Origin: JABDGR01 sp964561455
Lineage (GTDB): Bacteria; Verrucomicrobiota; Verrucomicrobiia; Opitutales; JABDGR01
Direction of reading: 5' to 3'
Length of the DNA: 54,290 bases
NCBI GenBank assembly: GCA_964561455.1
Contig: CAZLPS010000022.1
Span: 1 to 54,290 of the forward strand
Under the pieces are notes generated by a model. That model was not told where the DNA came from. It searched no databases and saw nothing but the letters and a program-made list of their open reading frames with translations. Below, piece after piece: positions 23,100-31,522 of the stretch; position 1 is the stretch's first letter, and each line of letters begins with the position of its first letter. The translations under genes and the position numbers were made by a program.

Positions 23100-24857
23100 C
23101 TATCCCGTCGGCAATTCTTCGCGCTCGTCAATCAGGTCCACCTGATGATCCCAGAGGCTGGCGTAGCGGCCGCCAGCGGCGCGGAGTTCGTCATGGGTGC
23201 CTTGCTCGAGGATTTTCCCGTGGTGGAGGACAACGATGTTGTCCGCCTTGCGTACAGTAGAAAGGCGGTGGGCGATGACGAGGACGGTGCGCTCGCGCAT
23301 GAGATTGTCGAGCGCCTTTTGGATTTGGCGCTCGGTGATGGTATCCACGCTGGCCGTCGCCTCGTCGAGGATGACGAACGGGGGATTCTTTAAGAGCACG
23401 CGCGCGATCGTCAGGCGCTGCTTTTCGCCCTGCGACAGGCGGATGCCCTTTTCGCCGATGTTCGTGTGGAGTCCCTTGGGAAGTGCGCGGACGAAGTCCC
23501 ATGAGGCGGCGCCCTCGAGGGCGGCAATCATTTCCGGCTCGGCAACATTGGGGCGCACGAGTGAAAGGTTTTCCGCTACGGTGCCCTCAAAGAGAAACGG
23601 GTCTTGGGCCACAAACCCAACTTTGGCGTGCAATTCACGCAAGTCCAAATCCCGGACTTCGATGCCGCCGAGGAGCACTTTGCCACCCGTGGCGTCATAG
23701 GCGCGCATGACGAGGTTGGCGACAGTGCTCTTGCCCGCGCCGGTGTGGCCAACCAGCGCCGTGACTTTGCCGGCGGGAATTTCGAGCGTGAAATTATCGA
23801 GCACCGCGGGACGCCCGGCATAGGCGAAGTTGACGTGGTCAAACCGGGCGCCAATCGCCCCAGTCGGCAGCGGTTTGGGGTTCGCGGGATTGGCAATTTC
23901 AATCGGATGATCGAGAATTTCAAAGACGCGCTCGCCCGACGCCCGGCCCTGGCTGACCCATTGGTTGATTTGGTGCAACTGGCCAACCGGCTCGTAGAGC
24001 ATGCTAACATACATGATGAAGGCGACAAGTTGCGGGAAGTTGAAGGATTCCGGATAGGCCGACATCATCCAGCCGCCGACACCGATGGTGGCGACCATGC
24101 CGAGATTGGTGACGAAGTTAGTGCCCGGGCCGTAAATGGACCAGGCATACATCGCTTCGAGCATGGCGTCGCGCATGGCCAGTGCCTTCTTGCGGAAGCG
24201 CATGGTCTCATGCTCCTGCAACCCAAAAGTCTGGATGAGGCGGTTGCCCTGAATATCCTCGACGAGCAGGCTGTTCAAGTCACTGGCGGTCTCACGGACG
24301 TTTTTCCAACGCTTGTTGGAGCGACGGGCGTGTTCGATACCCCAGGCATACAGGATGGGCAGGGGCAAGATCGCGCAGACCGCCAGCAACTGGTTGCTCC
24401 GCCATAACATGCCGCCAATGCCAAAAATGGTGATGATGGCGATAAGGCCCTGTTCGGTGCCGTCCAGCAGCACGCGCTCGACGTTGGCCACGTCATCGAC
24501 CACGCGGGAGGAGATTTCGCCCGATTTGCGCTGGTCGTAAAACGACACCGGCAGCTCCAGCAGGCGGGAATGCACGTCGCTCCGCAGGTCGAGCAGCACC
24601 TTTTGCTCGAGGGTATTGTTGACGCGGATGCGCAGGCTGGTGAAGAAATCACGCAAGAAATAGAGCAGGGCAATCAGCGCCGTGCCCGCCCAAATCTGGC
24701 CCGGCGTGGCCCGGTCGATGACGTTCTGCAAGATGTGTTGCACCACTTTCGGGATGGCGATGAGGGCGGCGGTGCCGAAAACGGCCAGGAGCATCGTGAG
24801 CAGAAAGAGCCCGCGATACCGCAACATGTATTTGGAAACCCGCCAGACGGTGCGCAT
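23100..24857 (-). CDS. ABC exporter, fused membrane and ATPase domains (MsbA-like)
   Basis: A 585-residue type IV ABC half-transporter. Six transmembrane helices occupy about residues 15-310. The nucleotide-binding domain has Walker A GHTGAGKST, Q-loop VGFVAQDPF, signature LSQGEKQ, Walker B FVILDEATASVD and H-loop VIAHRLS. It would dimerise and export a lipid, drug or peptide. MsbA-like lipid A flipping is possible but not demonstrable from sequence alone, and the gene is not next to lpx genes. Its stop lies 11 bases from GxxExxY cassette 2. Confidence 0.92.
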   Translation of the reverse strand: MRTVWRVSKYMLRYRGLFLLTMLLAVFGTAALIAIPKVVQHILQNVIDRATPGQIWAGTALIALLYFLRDFFTSLRIRVNNTLEQKVLLDLRSDVHSRLLELPVSFYDQRKSGEISSRVVDDVANVERVLLDGTEQGLIAIITIFGIGGMLWRSNQLLAVCAILPLPILYAWGIEHARRSNKRWKNVRETASDLNSLLVEDIQGNRLIQTFGLQEHETMRFRKKALAMRDAMLEAMYAWSIYGPGTNFVTNLGMVATIGVGGWMMSAYPESFNFPQLVAFIMYVSMLYEPVGQLHQINQWVSQGRASGERVFEILDHPIEIANPANPKPLPTGAIGARFDHVNFAYAGRPAVLDNFTLEIPAGKVTALVGHTGAGKSTVANLVMRAYDATGGKVLLGGIEVRDLDLRELHAKVGFVAQDPFLFEGTVAENLSLVRPNVAEPEMIAALEGAASWDFVRALPKGLHTNIGEKGIRLSQGEKQRLTIARVLLKNPPFVILDEATASVDTITERQIQKALDNLMRERTVLVIAHRLSTVRKADNIVVLHHGKILEQGTHDELRAAGGRYASLWDHQVDLIDEREELPTG

Positions 24858-25254
24858 GGAAATTAAGATTTAAAAATTAAGAATGAAAAAGGAAGAGGGA
24901 AGAAGCGGGGAGCAGGGAGCGGACTAAAGGATGAAGGCTGAGGGATGAAGGATGAATTTTTATCCGCAAAGCGGCACGAAGAAGAGTTGAAGTTGGGAAC
25001 CGGGCGGGGGGAAGGATTGCGAGGGTTAAAGATAAAGGATGAAGGCGGAGGGATGAAGGATGAAATGCGGGATTAATGATTATAATTTCACGGCTGATGG
25101 GCTTCGGCGAGTTTGGGCTGGATTTCGGCCAACTTTCCTTTGCGATCTTCCCTTGTTCTGCTCCTAACTTCCTCCTCGTTAGGTTTTGACATGGGCCGTC
25201 ATCTGGGAAACAGTGGGGGCTGGTCCGGGTTATATGAATCTTAGTTTATCCCCA
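24858..25254. other. Intergenic region with GGATGAAGG word repeats
   Basis: No gene is seen. The stretch carries two copies of the AAAGGATGAAGGCTGAGGGA word (about 24927-24955 and 25030-25061) and AGCGGGGAGCAGGGAGC words. A TTGACA at 25186-25191 has no good -10 partner at 16-18 bases, so the promoter of the downstream secreted protein genes is not identified. Confidence 0.5.
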
Positions 25255-26265
25255 ATGAAAATTTGGCGAATTTGGATGGCGGGCGCGGCCCTGCTGGCCG
25301 CCGGTGCAAACGGCGCGCAAGAAGCAGGCGGGTCCCCAAGTGCGTCTGCGTCATCCGCGCCGGGGGAGAACGTCGTTCTACATATTCAGGGGATTTTTGC
25401 TGGCGTGCCGATGGATGTTTCCTGTGTCGAGGACACGGCGGCTGACGACCGGGGTGGGGCGGCGACTTTCACCCTGGTGGGGGACAAGAACTTTGTGGTC
25501 CTGCTCAGCGGGAAGGTCGCCGTGAAGAAGACGTCGGCGGGCTACGAGACGGAAATTCATTTTGGGGCCAGCGTTCCGACCGTTTCCACCACCACGTCGA
25601 CCAGTGCTCGCGGCCCAACGACGACCTCCACCATTTCCTATCGCAATATTTCCGGGGGTACAACAGTGCTGCTACAACCGGGGCAGACCGTGGCCATACT
25701 GGAAGGCGGCGGAAATTCTCTGACGGCGACGTTGGACAAATTGCCGGAGGGAGTCCCAACCGGGCCAGCGGCGAACCTGCCGGTGCTGGGAAATTACGGG
25801 GCGCTCGACGCCAACCTGAAAGCCGTGGTTAAAATTGTCCATGCCGACGGGACGACGGAGGTTTACGCGACGATGATTGCCGGCGAGCAAACCAGTTTGA
25901 CGTCGGTCAAAACCATGGTGGAGATACCAGGGAAATCAGGAAAGACACCGATTGTGCAATCCATCCAATTGCACCTGGTGCGCGAATCAGGTGGTTTGGG
26001 CGTGGAGCTCACTTCCGGATTTTCGATGCCGGTGGTAAATAGTACCACCAACGCCGCCGCGGTCGCGCGGGCCCTGCTTTCCGGGAATGGCGCCCCGGCG
26101 GCGCCGGCCACCAGCCCGGTGGCGCCGAGCAATTTGACGGCCACCATTACTTATCGGAACATTGAGGCGCACTTTGATGTGGCCGTCAAAAAGCTGGGGC
26201 AACCCATTACCGTATTTAATGACCGGGGTGACACCATCACCTTGACGCTGGATCGCGCGGACTAA
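25255..26265 (+). CDS. Secreted YRN-module protein A, unknown function
   Basis: 336 residues from ATG 25255 (an upstream open frame exists but MKIWRIWMAGAALLAAGANG is a convincing signal peptide, cleaved near GAQ/E). The mature protein holds two modules ending in SYRNISGGTTVLLQPGQTV and TYRNIEAHFDVAVKKLGQPI, each followed by a Gly-centred turn and a final ITLTL-like strand. Before each YRN is a GY/GG...F..G.S.P pattern (FGASVPTV; SGFSMPVV). The pattern is beta-rich, with no catalytic motif. It heads a run of three paralogues and is probably co-transcribed (26 bases to the next gene). No known family was recognised. Confidence 0.75.
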   Translation: MKIWRIWMAGAALLAAGANGAQEAGGSPSASASSAPGENVVLHIQGIFAGVPMDVSCVEDTAADDRGGAATFTLVGDKNFVVLLSGKVAVKKTSAGYETEIHFGASVPTVSTTTSTSARGPTTTSTISYRNISGGTTVLLQPGQTVAILEGGGNSLTATLDKLPEGVPTGPAANLPVLGNYGALDANLKAVVKIVHADGTTEVYATMIAGEQTSLTSVKTMVEIPGKSGKTPIVQSIQLHLVRESGGLGVELTSGFSMPVVNSTTNAAAVARALLSGNGAPAAPATSPVAPSNLTATITYRNIEAHFDVAVKKLGQPITVFNDRGDTITLTLDRAD

Positions 26266-26291
26266 CCCTCAAAATTCCCGATAATCACACC

Positions 26292-27107
26292 ATGAAGAAC
26301 TCCGCGATTCTGGCGATCTACGCCACCTCCTGTCTCCTCGCCGCCGTTGCCCTTGCGCAGGAAAATTTCCCCACGCCACCGGACGCGGCGCCCTCCGGCC
26401 CGACCGGAGGATTCACCGGCGCGGGGGATACGGCAGGCACTGGTCGGCAAGTCATTATTCAGCCGCTGAATTCGGGCGCTTCGGGTGCGCCCGCGCCGGC
26501 TTCGACCACGCGCCGCACGATCGTCCAAAGTGCAGCGGGTTCTTCGCGTGGCGGTGCCTCCGGTGCCAGGGGCCGGGGGAGTGCTCCAAGCCGGGGAGGA
26601 GCAGCAGCTGCGGTTGGTTCAACGGTGGTGGGCACCCCGACGGTGGCCGCCTCGAACACCCCACCCAAGCCGCAACTGCCCTCGCTCAAGGAAAACATCC
26701 ATTTGGAGGTGAAGGGAGAATTGGTGGACAATTATCCGGTGGATTTTTCGCTTACTGGCATTGGCCCGGATTTTACCATCAACTTCATGCTGCGGCCAAC
26801 GGCGGAGGCGCCAGCGGAGGCCAAATCCGACCCGACCGGCCCGGCGCCAGCCCCGTCATTTGTCATGGCATCGCTGCAAGCGACGGTGACCGAGGGGGAC
26901 TCCGGGTATCAAGTGGTTTTTTCTCTGGGCTATTCGGTTCCCTACGTTGTGGAGCGGGGTTCCGGCTCGTCGACGCAATCGACGGTACAGTACCGCAATG
27001 AAACAACTAAATCCGTGGTGCTGGTCAAACCCGATTCGACGGTGGAAGTGGCGGCGGCCAACGGCAAAAAAGTCACGGTATCAATTTCAAAGCCTCCGGC
27101 CAAATGA
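26292..27107 (+). CDS. Secreted YRN-module protein B, unknown function
   Basis: 271 residues. The signal peptide is MKNSAILAIYATSCLLAAVA with LAQ/E. A Pro/Gly/Ser-rich low-complexity linker (about residues 25-125) precedes a single C-terminal module: IHLEVKGELVDNYPVDFSLT, then GYQVVFSLGYSVPYV, then TVQYRNETTKSVVLVKPDST and KVTVSISK. The order and spacing match the modules of proteins A and C. It lies 26 bases after A and 16 bases before C. The linker suggests that the module is held away from an anchor or partner. Confidence 0.75.
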   Translation: MKNSAILAIYATSCLLAAVALAQENFPTPPDAAPSGPTGGFTGAGDTAGTGRQVIIQPLNSGASGAPAPASTTRRTIVQSAAGSSRGGASGARGRGSAPSRGGAAAAVGSTVVGTPTVAASNTPPKPQLPSLKENIHLEVKGELVDNYPVDFSLTGIGPDFTINFMLRPTAEAPAEAKSDPTGPAPAPSFVMASLQATVTEGDSGYQVVFSLGYSVPYVVERGSGSSTQSTVQYRNETTKSVVLVKPDSTVEVAAANGKKVTVSISKPPAK

Positions 27108-27123
27108 TGCTTAAGATTTTTTC

Positions 27124-28128
27124 ATGAAATTTTTTCTACCAGCGGTGTTGCTTGGCACGATCCTGTGGCCGGGAATGTTATCGGCCCAGCCGCCGCCGGC
27201 TCCCTCCGCGTCGCCCGCGGCCAATGCCGCCAGCACCCGACCAGCGACGAATCCACCTCGTTTGCCCCAGGTAATGACGCTCGGGCTGCAGGGTTTCTCC
27301 ATTGAAACCAACACCTCAGTGGAACTTTCACTCGACGTCTTCGAGCCGGATTTTTCCCTGACGACCTCGATTGATAATCCCAGGGACCCCGCGCATCCCA
27401 TTGAAATTGTCTTCAGTGGAACCGTTCAATTGCTGGGCGCGCGGTATCTGGTCAACTATGACCTGAGTTGGAAGATTCCGACCGGCACGCAAACTGCCCG
27501 GGGTGGCGCGGGCAGCGTGACTTACCGCAATCTGAGTGTTCAAGGCTCGGCCTATTTGCACGCGGGCCAACCGGAGGCGGTGCTCAACGAACAGGGCAAA
27601 AGACTTCTGTTGACCATTAAACCATCGCCGAAGACTGCCGGCGCCATGCCTGCTTCCCCGGTGCCCGCTTCGGGTTCCTCCGGCGGTGCGGCCATCCCCG
27701 CCAATCCCGGGCCCTTCTTGCCGGACAATGTGACTCTGGCCGTCAAGGGGACGTTTGATTTCGGCATTCCCGTGGATTTTTCCTGGACCGGGGCCGGCCC
27801 GCAGTTTTCCAGGGACAACGAGGTGCCGTCCGCCGCCACGGAGATTAAAATACCGGCGGCCGCGAATGCGATAATCTTGCAAAGTGTCAAAGGTGTCGTC
27901 CGGGCGACCAAGGATGGTTACTGGCTGGATTTTACGTTCGGCGTTTCCCTGCCGAATTTCACTGAAAGTTCGAGCCCGCGCGGCACCTCGACCACAACCA
28001 CAGTTACCTACCGCAACCTTGCTTATCATGGCTCCGTCAACCTCAAACCCGGCCAACCTGAGGTGGTCCTCGAGCACAACGGCAAGTCCATCACCGTCAC
28101 CCTCACCAAGCCCGATCCGGGCAAATAA
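27124..28128 (+). CDS. Secreted YRN-module protein C, unknown function
   Basis: 334 residues with signal peptide MKFFLPAVLLGTILWPGMLSAQ. Two complete modules: residues about 50-168 (MTLGLQG..., VTYRNLSVQGSAYLHAGQPE) and about 205-334 (VTLAVKGTFDFGIPVDFSWT, GYWLDFTFGVSLPNF, VTYRNLAYHGSVNLKPGQPE, ITVTLTKP). The two are clearly paralogous to each other and to those of A and B. A Pro/Ala/Ser linker joins them. There are no cysteines or catalytic residues of note, so it is probably an extracytoplasmic beta-sandwich with a binding or structural role. Last gene of the run; a promoter for the next gene follows. Confidence 0.75.
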   Translation: MKFFLPAVLLGTILWPGMLSAQPPPAPSASPAANAASTRPATNPPRLPQVMTLGLQGFSIETNTSVELSLDVFEPDFSLTTSIDNPRDPAHPIEIVFSGTVQLLGARYLVNYDLSWKIPTGTQTARGGAGSVTYRNLSVQGSAYLHAGQPEAVLNEQGKRLLLTIKPSPKTAGAMPASPVPASGSSGGAAIPANPGPFLPDNVTLAVKGTFDFGIPVDFSWTGAGPQFSRDNEVPSAATEIKIPAAANAIILQSVKGVVRATKDGYWLDFTFGVSLPNFTESSSPRGTSTTTTVTYRNLAYHGSVNLKPGQPEVVLEHNGKSITVTLTKPDPGK

Positions 28129-28268
28129 TGCGGAATCCCCGCCCTCTTTCCCCCTCCTGCGACGAACTTCCTGCAGCCCAAGCCATCGTTCGACCACCAA
28201 CCGTCCTCCGCTCTGAAATCAACCGGCCGGGGTCACTTGTAAAATAATTTCCGGCCTAAATTGAGACT

Positions 28269-28296
28269 TCGACATTTACCTTGAACCGTGTATGCT
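28269..28296 (+). promoter_or_regulatory. Possible sigma-70 promoter before the Prc protease gene
   Basis: TCGACA (28269-28274), a 16-base spacer and TATGCT (28291-28296) resemble -35 and -10 boxes, 31 bases upstream of ATG 28328. If correct, the protease is transcribed separately from the YRN genes. Confidence 0.35.
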
Positions 28297-28327
28297 GGTT
28301 TTAACAATTCAAGCATCCTCCCTTACT

Positions 28328-30766
28328 ATGAAGCGAAAACTTACCTCCGGTCGTCTTTTGGCAATGTTGGGCGGGGCGCTGGCCATGGCGCTGACCCCGA
28401 TAATCTGGGCCACCCCCATGCCCCTGGCGGACACCCAGGAGATGTCGAAAGAAACGATGTCCACCGTGGCGTTTTTGGAGCACGTGCACTACTCGAAGAA
28501 ATCGCTGTCGGATTTTGACATGCGCGAATTGCTGCGGGCCTACATGGCGAATCTCGACTATCGTCATTTGTTCCTGCTGCAAACCGATGTGACCAGTTTT
28601 CAGGACCAGTACAGCCCCGTGTTAATCCGCGACGTGCGCAACCTCGGCGATCTGTCGCCCGCGTATGAAATCTTCAAGAAATTTGAGAGTTCGGTGCAGG
28701 ATCGCGTAACCTGGGTCAACAAGTACCTCGACACAAATTTGGATTTGCAGGCCTCTGACACCTACCATCCTGACCGCACCGAGGCCGCGTGGCCCGTCAC
28801 GGCGGAAGACGCGGACAAGCTTTGGGAGAAGCAAATCCGTTTTGAAATCATTGATGAATTGCTCGCCGCCCAAACCCGCGAAATTGACGCGGCCGCCAAA
28901 AAGGCCGCCGACGCCAAAGACGTTGCGGACGGCAAAACCCCCGCGACCCCAGCCCCGGCGGACGGCAAAGCCACTGCCACAGACGGCAAAGCCCCGGCGG
29001 CGGATGCCCCGCCCAAGACCTTCGCCGAAAAAGTGGCCGACGCCAAAGACGCGGTGCGCAAGCGTTACAACAGCACGCTGAAGTCCCTGGATGAGACCGA
29101 CGCCATCGAGGTGCAGGATGTTTTTCTCAACACCCTCGCCGGCTTGTACGATCCACACAGCAATTTCTTCACCGAGAACACCGTGGCGGGATTTGACATG
29201 CAGATGAGCAATTCATTCATCGGCATCGGTTGTGTCCTGCAAAACAAGGATGGCGACTGCGTGGTCAATGAACTCGTCAGCGGCGGCCCGGCGGACCAAT
29301 CCAAGCAAATCAAAACGGGTGACAAAATCATCGAAGTCGCCCAGGGCGACGCGGATTTCGCCCAGGTGGACGGCATCAAGCTGAATAAAACCGTCAGCAA
29401 AATTCGCGGACCCGAAGGCACGGAAGTACGCCTCAAAATCATCCCGGCCGGCTTTACCAGCGCGGCGGACGCGAAAATCGTGATCCTGACCCGCAAGAAG
29501 ATCGAGATGACCACCGCCCTTGCCAAGGCCCAGATTATTGACGTGCCCATGGGCGGGCAGACGGTTCCGGTGGGAGTCATTGACCTGCCGGCTTTCTACG
29601 GCCGCGTGAATCCGGGCGACAAGTTCAGCACCGCGGAAAACGTGCGGGAATTAATCGGCAAGCTCAAAACGGCCGGCGTGCAGGGCCTGGTGTTGGACGT
29701 GCGCAACAATGGCGGCGGTTTTCTTTCGGAGGCGATTGATTTGACGGGGTTGTTCATTCCGCCCAGCCCGGTGCTCCGGGTACGGTCCCCGCTGGGCTCA
29801 TTGACGGCGATGCAAAATGACAAGCCGACGCCGTATTGGGACGGCCCGCTCATGCTGCTGGTCTCCAAGCAAAGCGCTTCAGCCACCGAAATCATGGCGG
29901 GGGCGCTGAAGGATTACCGCCGCGCCCTCATTGTCGGGGACAGCACCACCCATGGCAAAGGGACCGTGCAGCAGGTTTATTCCTTCAGCCGGATTGAGCC
30001 GACGGAAAAGGGCGCCGCCAAGATAACTCTGGAAAAATGGTATCTCCCCGACGGCAACTCCATTCAGTTGAAGGGTGTGGCGTCGGACATCCCCCTGCCG
30101 TCCGATGTGGATTTCCTTCCCATCGGCGAAGCGGATGAGAAAAATGCACTGCCGTGGGACAGCATTCCCCCCCTGCCCCTGACGTTGAAGGGCAACGGCC
30201 CCTGGCGCGATTCGCTCGTGACCGATGCGCTGGTCACTGATTTACGCACCGCCAGCACCTCCCGCCTGGCCAGCCTTGACGAGCTCAGCCTGCTCCAGAA
30301 GCGGGTGACATGGGAAAAGTCGCGCGAACAGCAAAAGGAGTTTTCCCTTAATTTTGACACCCGGATGAAGGAACGGCTCAACGACATCAAGTTTCGCGAT
30401 GATCTAAAGCAGAGTCTGGTGGCGCTATCGAAGAATAATTTTAAATCCACCGAGGTTTTGCTGGATGCGGCCAAGGAGCAGAAGGATGCCGCGGGCAACT
30501 CCACCGTGAAATATGACCCGGCGGCCCAGCCGAAGCCCGCGGACGGGGTGGATGCCGCGGATGCGCCGGTTAGCTTTGATATTCAGTTGCGGGAAGGCCT
30601 GCGCATCATGGGCGATTGGATTCGCACGGAAAACGAGGCGAAGGCGGGAACGACCGTCAAAGTCGCGGCCGACACTGCGAAAGCCGATCCGAAATCCGGG
30701 GATACGGGGACAATCGGCACCGGTTCGGCGGCAACGCCGTCGGTTCCCGCCAATGTTGGGCAATAG
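28328..30766 (+). CDS. prc: Tail-specific protease Prc/Tsp (S41 family)
   Basis: An 812-residue periplasmic C-terminal processing protease. The signal peptide begins at MKRKLTSG (ATG 28328). The N-terminal Prc helical domain has FDMRELLRAYMANLDYRHLF. The PDZ domain is near GIGCVLQNKDGDCVVNELVS. The S41 core has VLDVRNNGGGFLSEAI, the catalytic Ser in SKQSASATEI and the catalytic Lys in THGKGTVQQVYSF. A C-terminal DUF3340-like helical region follows. An Ala/Pro/Lys/Asp-rich insert (about residues 193-240) is unusual. It degrades or trims envelope proteins, possibly including lipoproteins and peptidoglycan hydrolases. It follows the YRN protein genes, whose products share its compartment. Confidence 0.93.
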   Translation: MKRKLTSGRLLAMLGGALAMALTPIIWATPMPLADTQEMSKETMSTVAFLEHVHYSKKSLSDFDMRELLRAYMANLDYRHLFLLQTDVTSFQDQYSPVLIRDVRNLGDLSPAYEIFKKFESSVQDRVTWVNKYLDTNLDLQASDTYHPDRTEAAWPVTAEDADKLWEKQIRFEIIDELLAAQTREIDAAAKKAADAKDVADGKTPATPAPADGKATATDGKAPAADAPPKTFAEKVADAKDAVRKRYNSTLKSLDETDAIEVQDVFLNTLAGLYDPHSNFFTENTVAGFDMQMSNSFIGIGCVLQNKDGDCVVNELVSGGPADQSKQIKTGDKIIEVAQGDADFAQVDGIKLNKTVSKIRGPEGTEVRLKIIPAGFTSAADAKIVILTRKKIEMTTALAKAQIIDVPMGGQTVPVGVIDLPAFYGRVNPGDKFSTAENVRELIGKLKTAGVQGLVLDVRNNGGGFLSEAIDLTGLFIPPSPVLRVRSPLGSLTAMQNDKPTPYWDGPLMLLVSKQSASATEIMAGALKDYRRALIVGDSTTHGKGTVQQVYSFSRIEPTEKGAAKITLEKWYLPDGNSIQLKGVASDIPLPSDVDFLPIGEADEKNALPWDSIPPLPLTLKGNGPWRDSLVTDALVTDLRTASTSRLASLDELSLLQKRVTWEKSREQQKEFSLNFDTRMKERLNDIKFRDDLKQSLVALSKNNFKSTEVLLDAAKEQKDAAGNSTVKYDPAAQPKPADGVDAADAPVSFDIQLREGLRIMGDWIRTENEAKAGTTVKVAADTAKADPKSGDTGTIGTGSAATPSVPANVGQ

Positions 30767-30876
30767 GCTGGATTGCCGGACCGGCGGGTTTTATCCGATA
30801 TGCGACAGGGCTGCATCTTAGGGTTGTTTTTCTTGCGGCATCCGGCCATGGTAGCGGGGCTGTTTCCCACCCTCGC

Positions 30877-31518
30877 ATGAAGACTGCTGATGTCATCGCC
30901 CGTCTCGCGCAATTGCGCGTGATCCCCGTTATCGTCATTGAAAACGCCGCCGACGCCAAACCGCTGGCCGAAGCGCTGCTGGCCGGAGGCCTGCCTTGCG
31001 CGGAAGTCACCTTCCGCACGGCGGCCGCGCTCGAGGCGATCAAGGCCATGGCGCAAATTCCCGGGATGCTCGTCGGCGCGGGCACGGTGCTGAAGCCGGA
31101 GCAGGCTCAGGCCGCCGCCGATGCCGGCGCCCAGTTCATCGTCACTCCGGGCTTTAATCCCCGCGTCGTCAGTGCCTGCATCAGCCACGGCATACCCATC
31201 ACTCCGGGGGTCAGTGATCCGACCAGTATCGAAATGGCGTTGGAGCATGGCCTCGACGTGGTGAAGTTTTTTCCGGCCGAAGCCTGCGGCGGCCTGCCGT
31301 ATTTGAAGGCCATTGCCGCACCTTACAGCATGATGCGCTTCATTCCCACCGGCGGCATTGAGCCCGGCAATTTGCGCGAGTACCTGGCTTTCCCCAGAAT
31401 TGTTGCTTGCGGCGGCACGTGGATGGTGAAGGCCGACTTACTGAAGAACCGCGACTGGGCGAAAGTCACCGAGTTGACGCGCGCGGCCGTGGCCTTGGCC
31501 CAAACCCCCAAAGCTTGA
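30877..31518 (+). CDS. eda: KDPG/KHG aldolase (Eda-type)
   Basis: A 213-residue TIM-barrel class I aldolase that splits 2-keto-3-deoxy-6-phosphogluconate into pyruvate and glyceraldehyde-3-phosphate (or 4-hydroxy-2-oxoglutarate to pyruvate and glyoxylate). Visible features are RVIPVIVIENA, CAEVTFRT (catalytic Glu), VGAGTVLKPEQ, FIVTPGFNP and the Schiff-base lysine in DVVKFFPAEACGG. ATG 30877 is chosen for the family-typical N-terminus MKTADVIARLAQLRVIPV. It is the first gene of a five-gene plus-strand run for uronate use; the GH88 gene starts 4 bases after its stop. Confidence 0.93.
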   Translation: MKTADVIARLAQLRVIPVIVIENAADAKPLAEALLAGGLPCAEVTFRTAAALEAIKAMAQIPGMLVGAGTVLKPEQAQAAADAGAQFIVTPGFNPRVVSACISHGIPITPGVSDPTSIEMALEHGLDVVKFFPAEACGGLPYLKAIAAPYSMMRFIPTGGIEPGNLREYLAFPRIVACGGTWMVKADLLKNRDWAKVTELTRAAVALAQTPKA

Positions 31519-31522
31519 ACCG

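Noticed and set aside
25186..25236. Promoter TTGACA (25186) with TATATG (25231)
   Set aside because: The spacer of 39 bases is far too long for a sigma-70 promoter.
27328..28200. 290-codon minus-strand ORF opposite YRN protein C
   Set aside because: Antisense of a repeat-module protein; no signal or domain features of its own.
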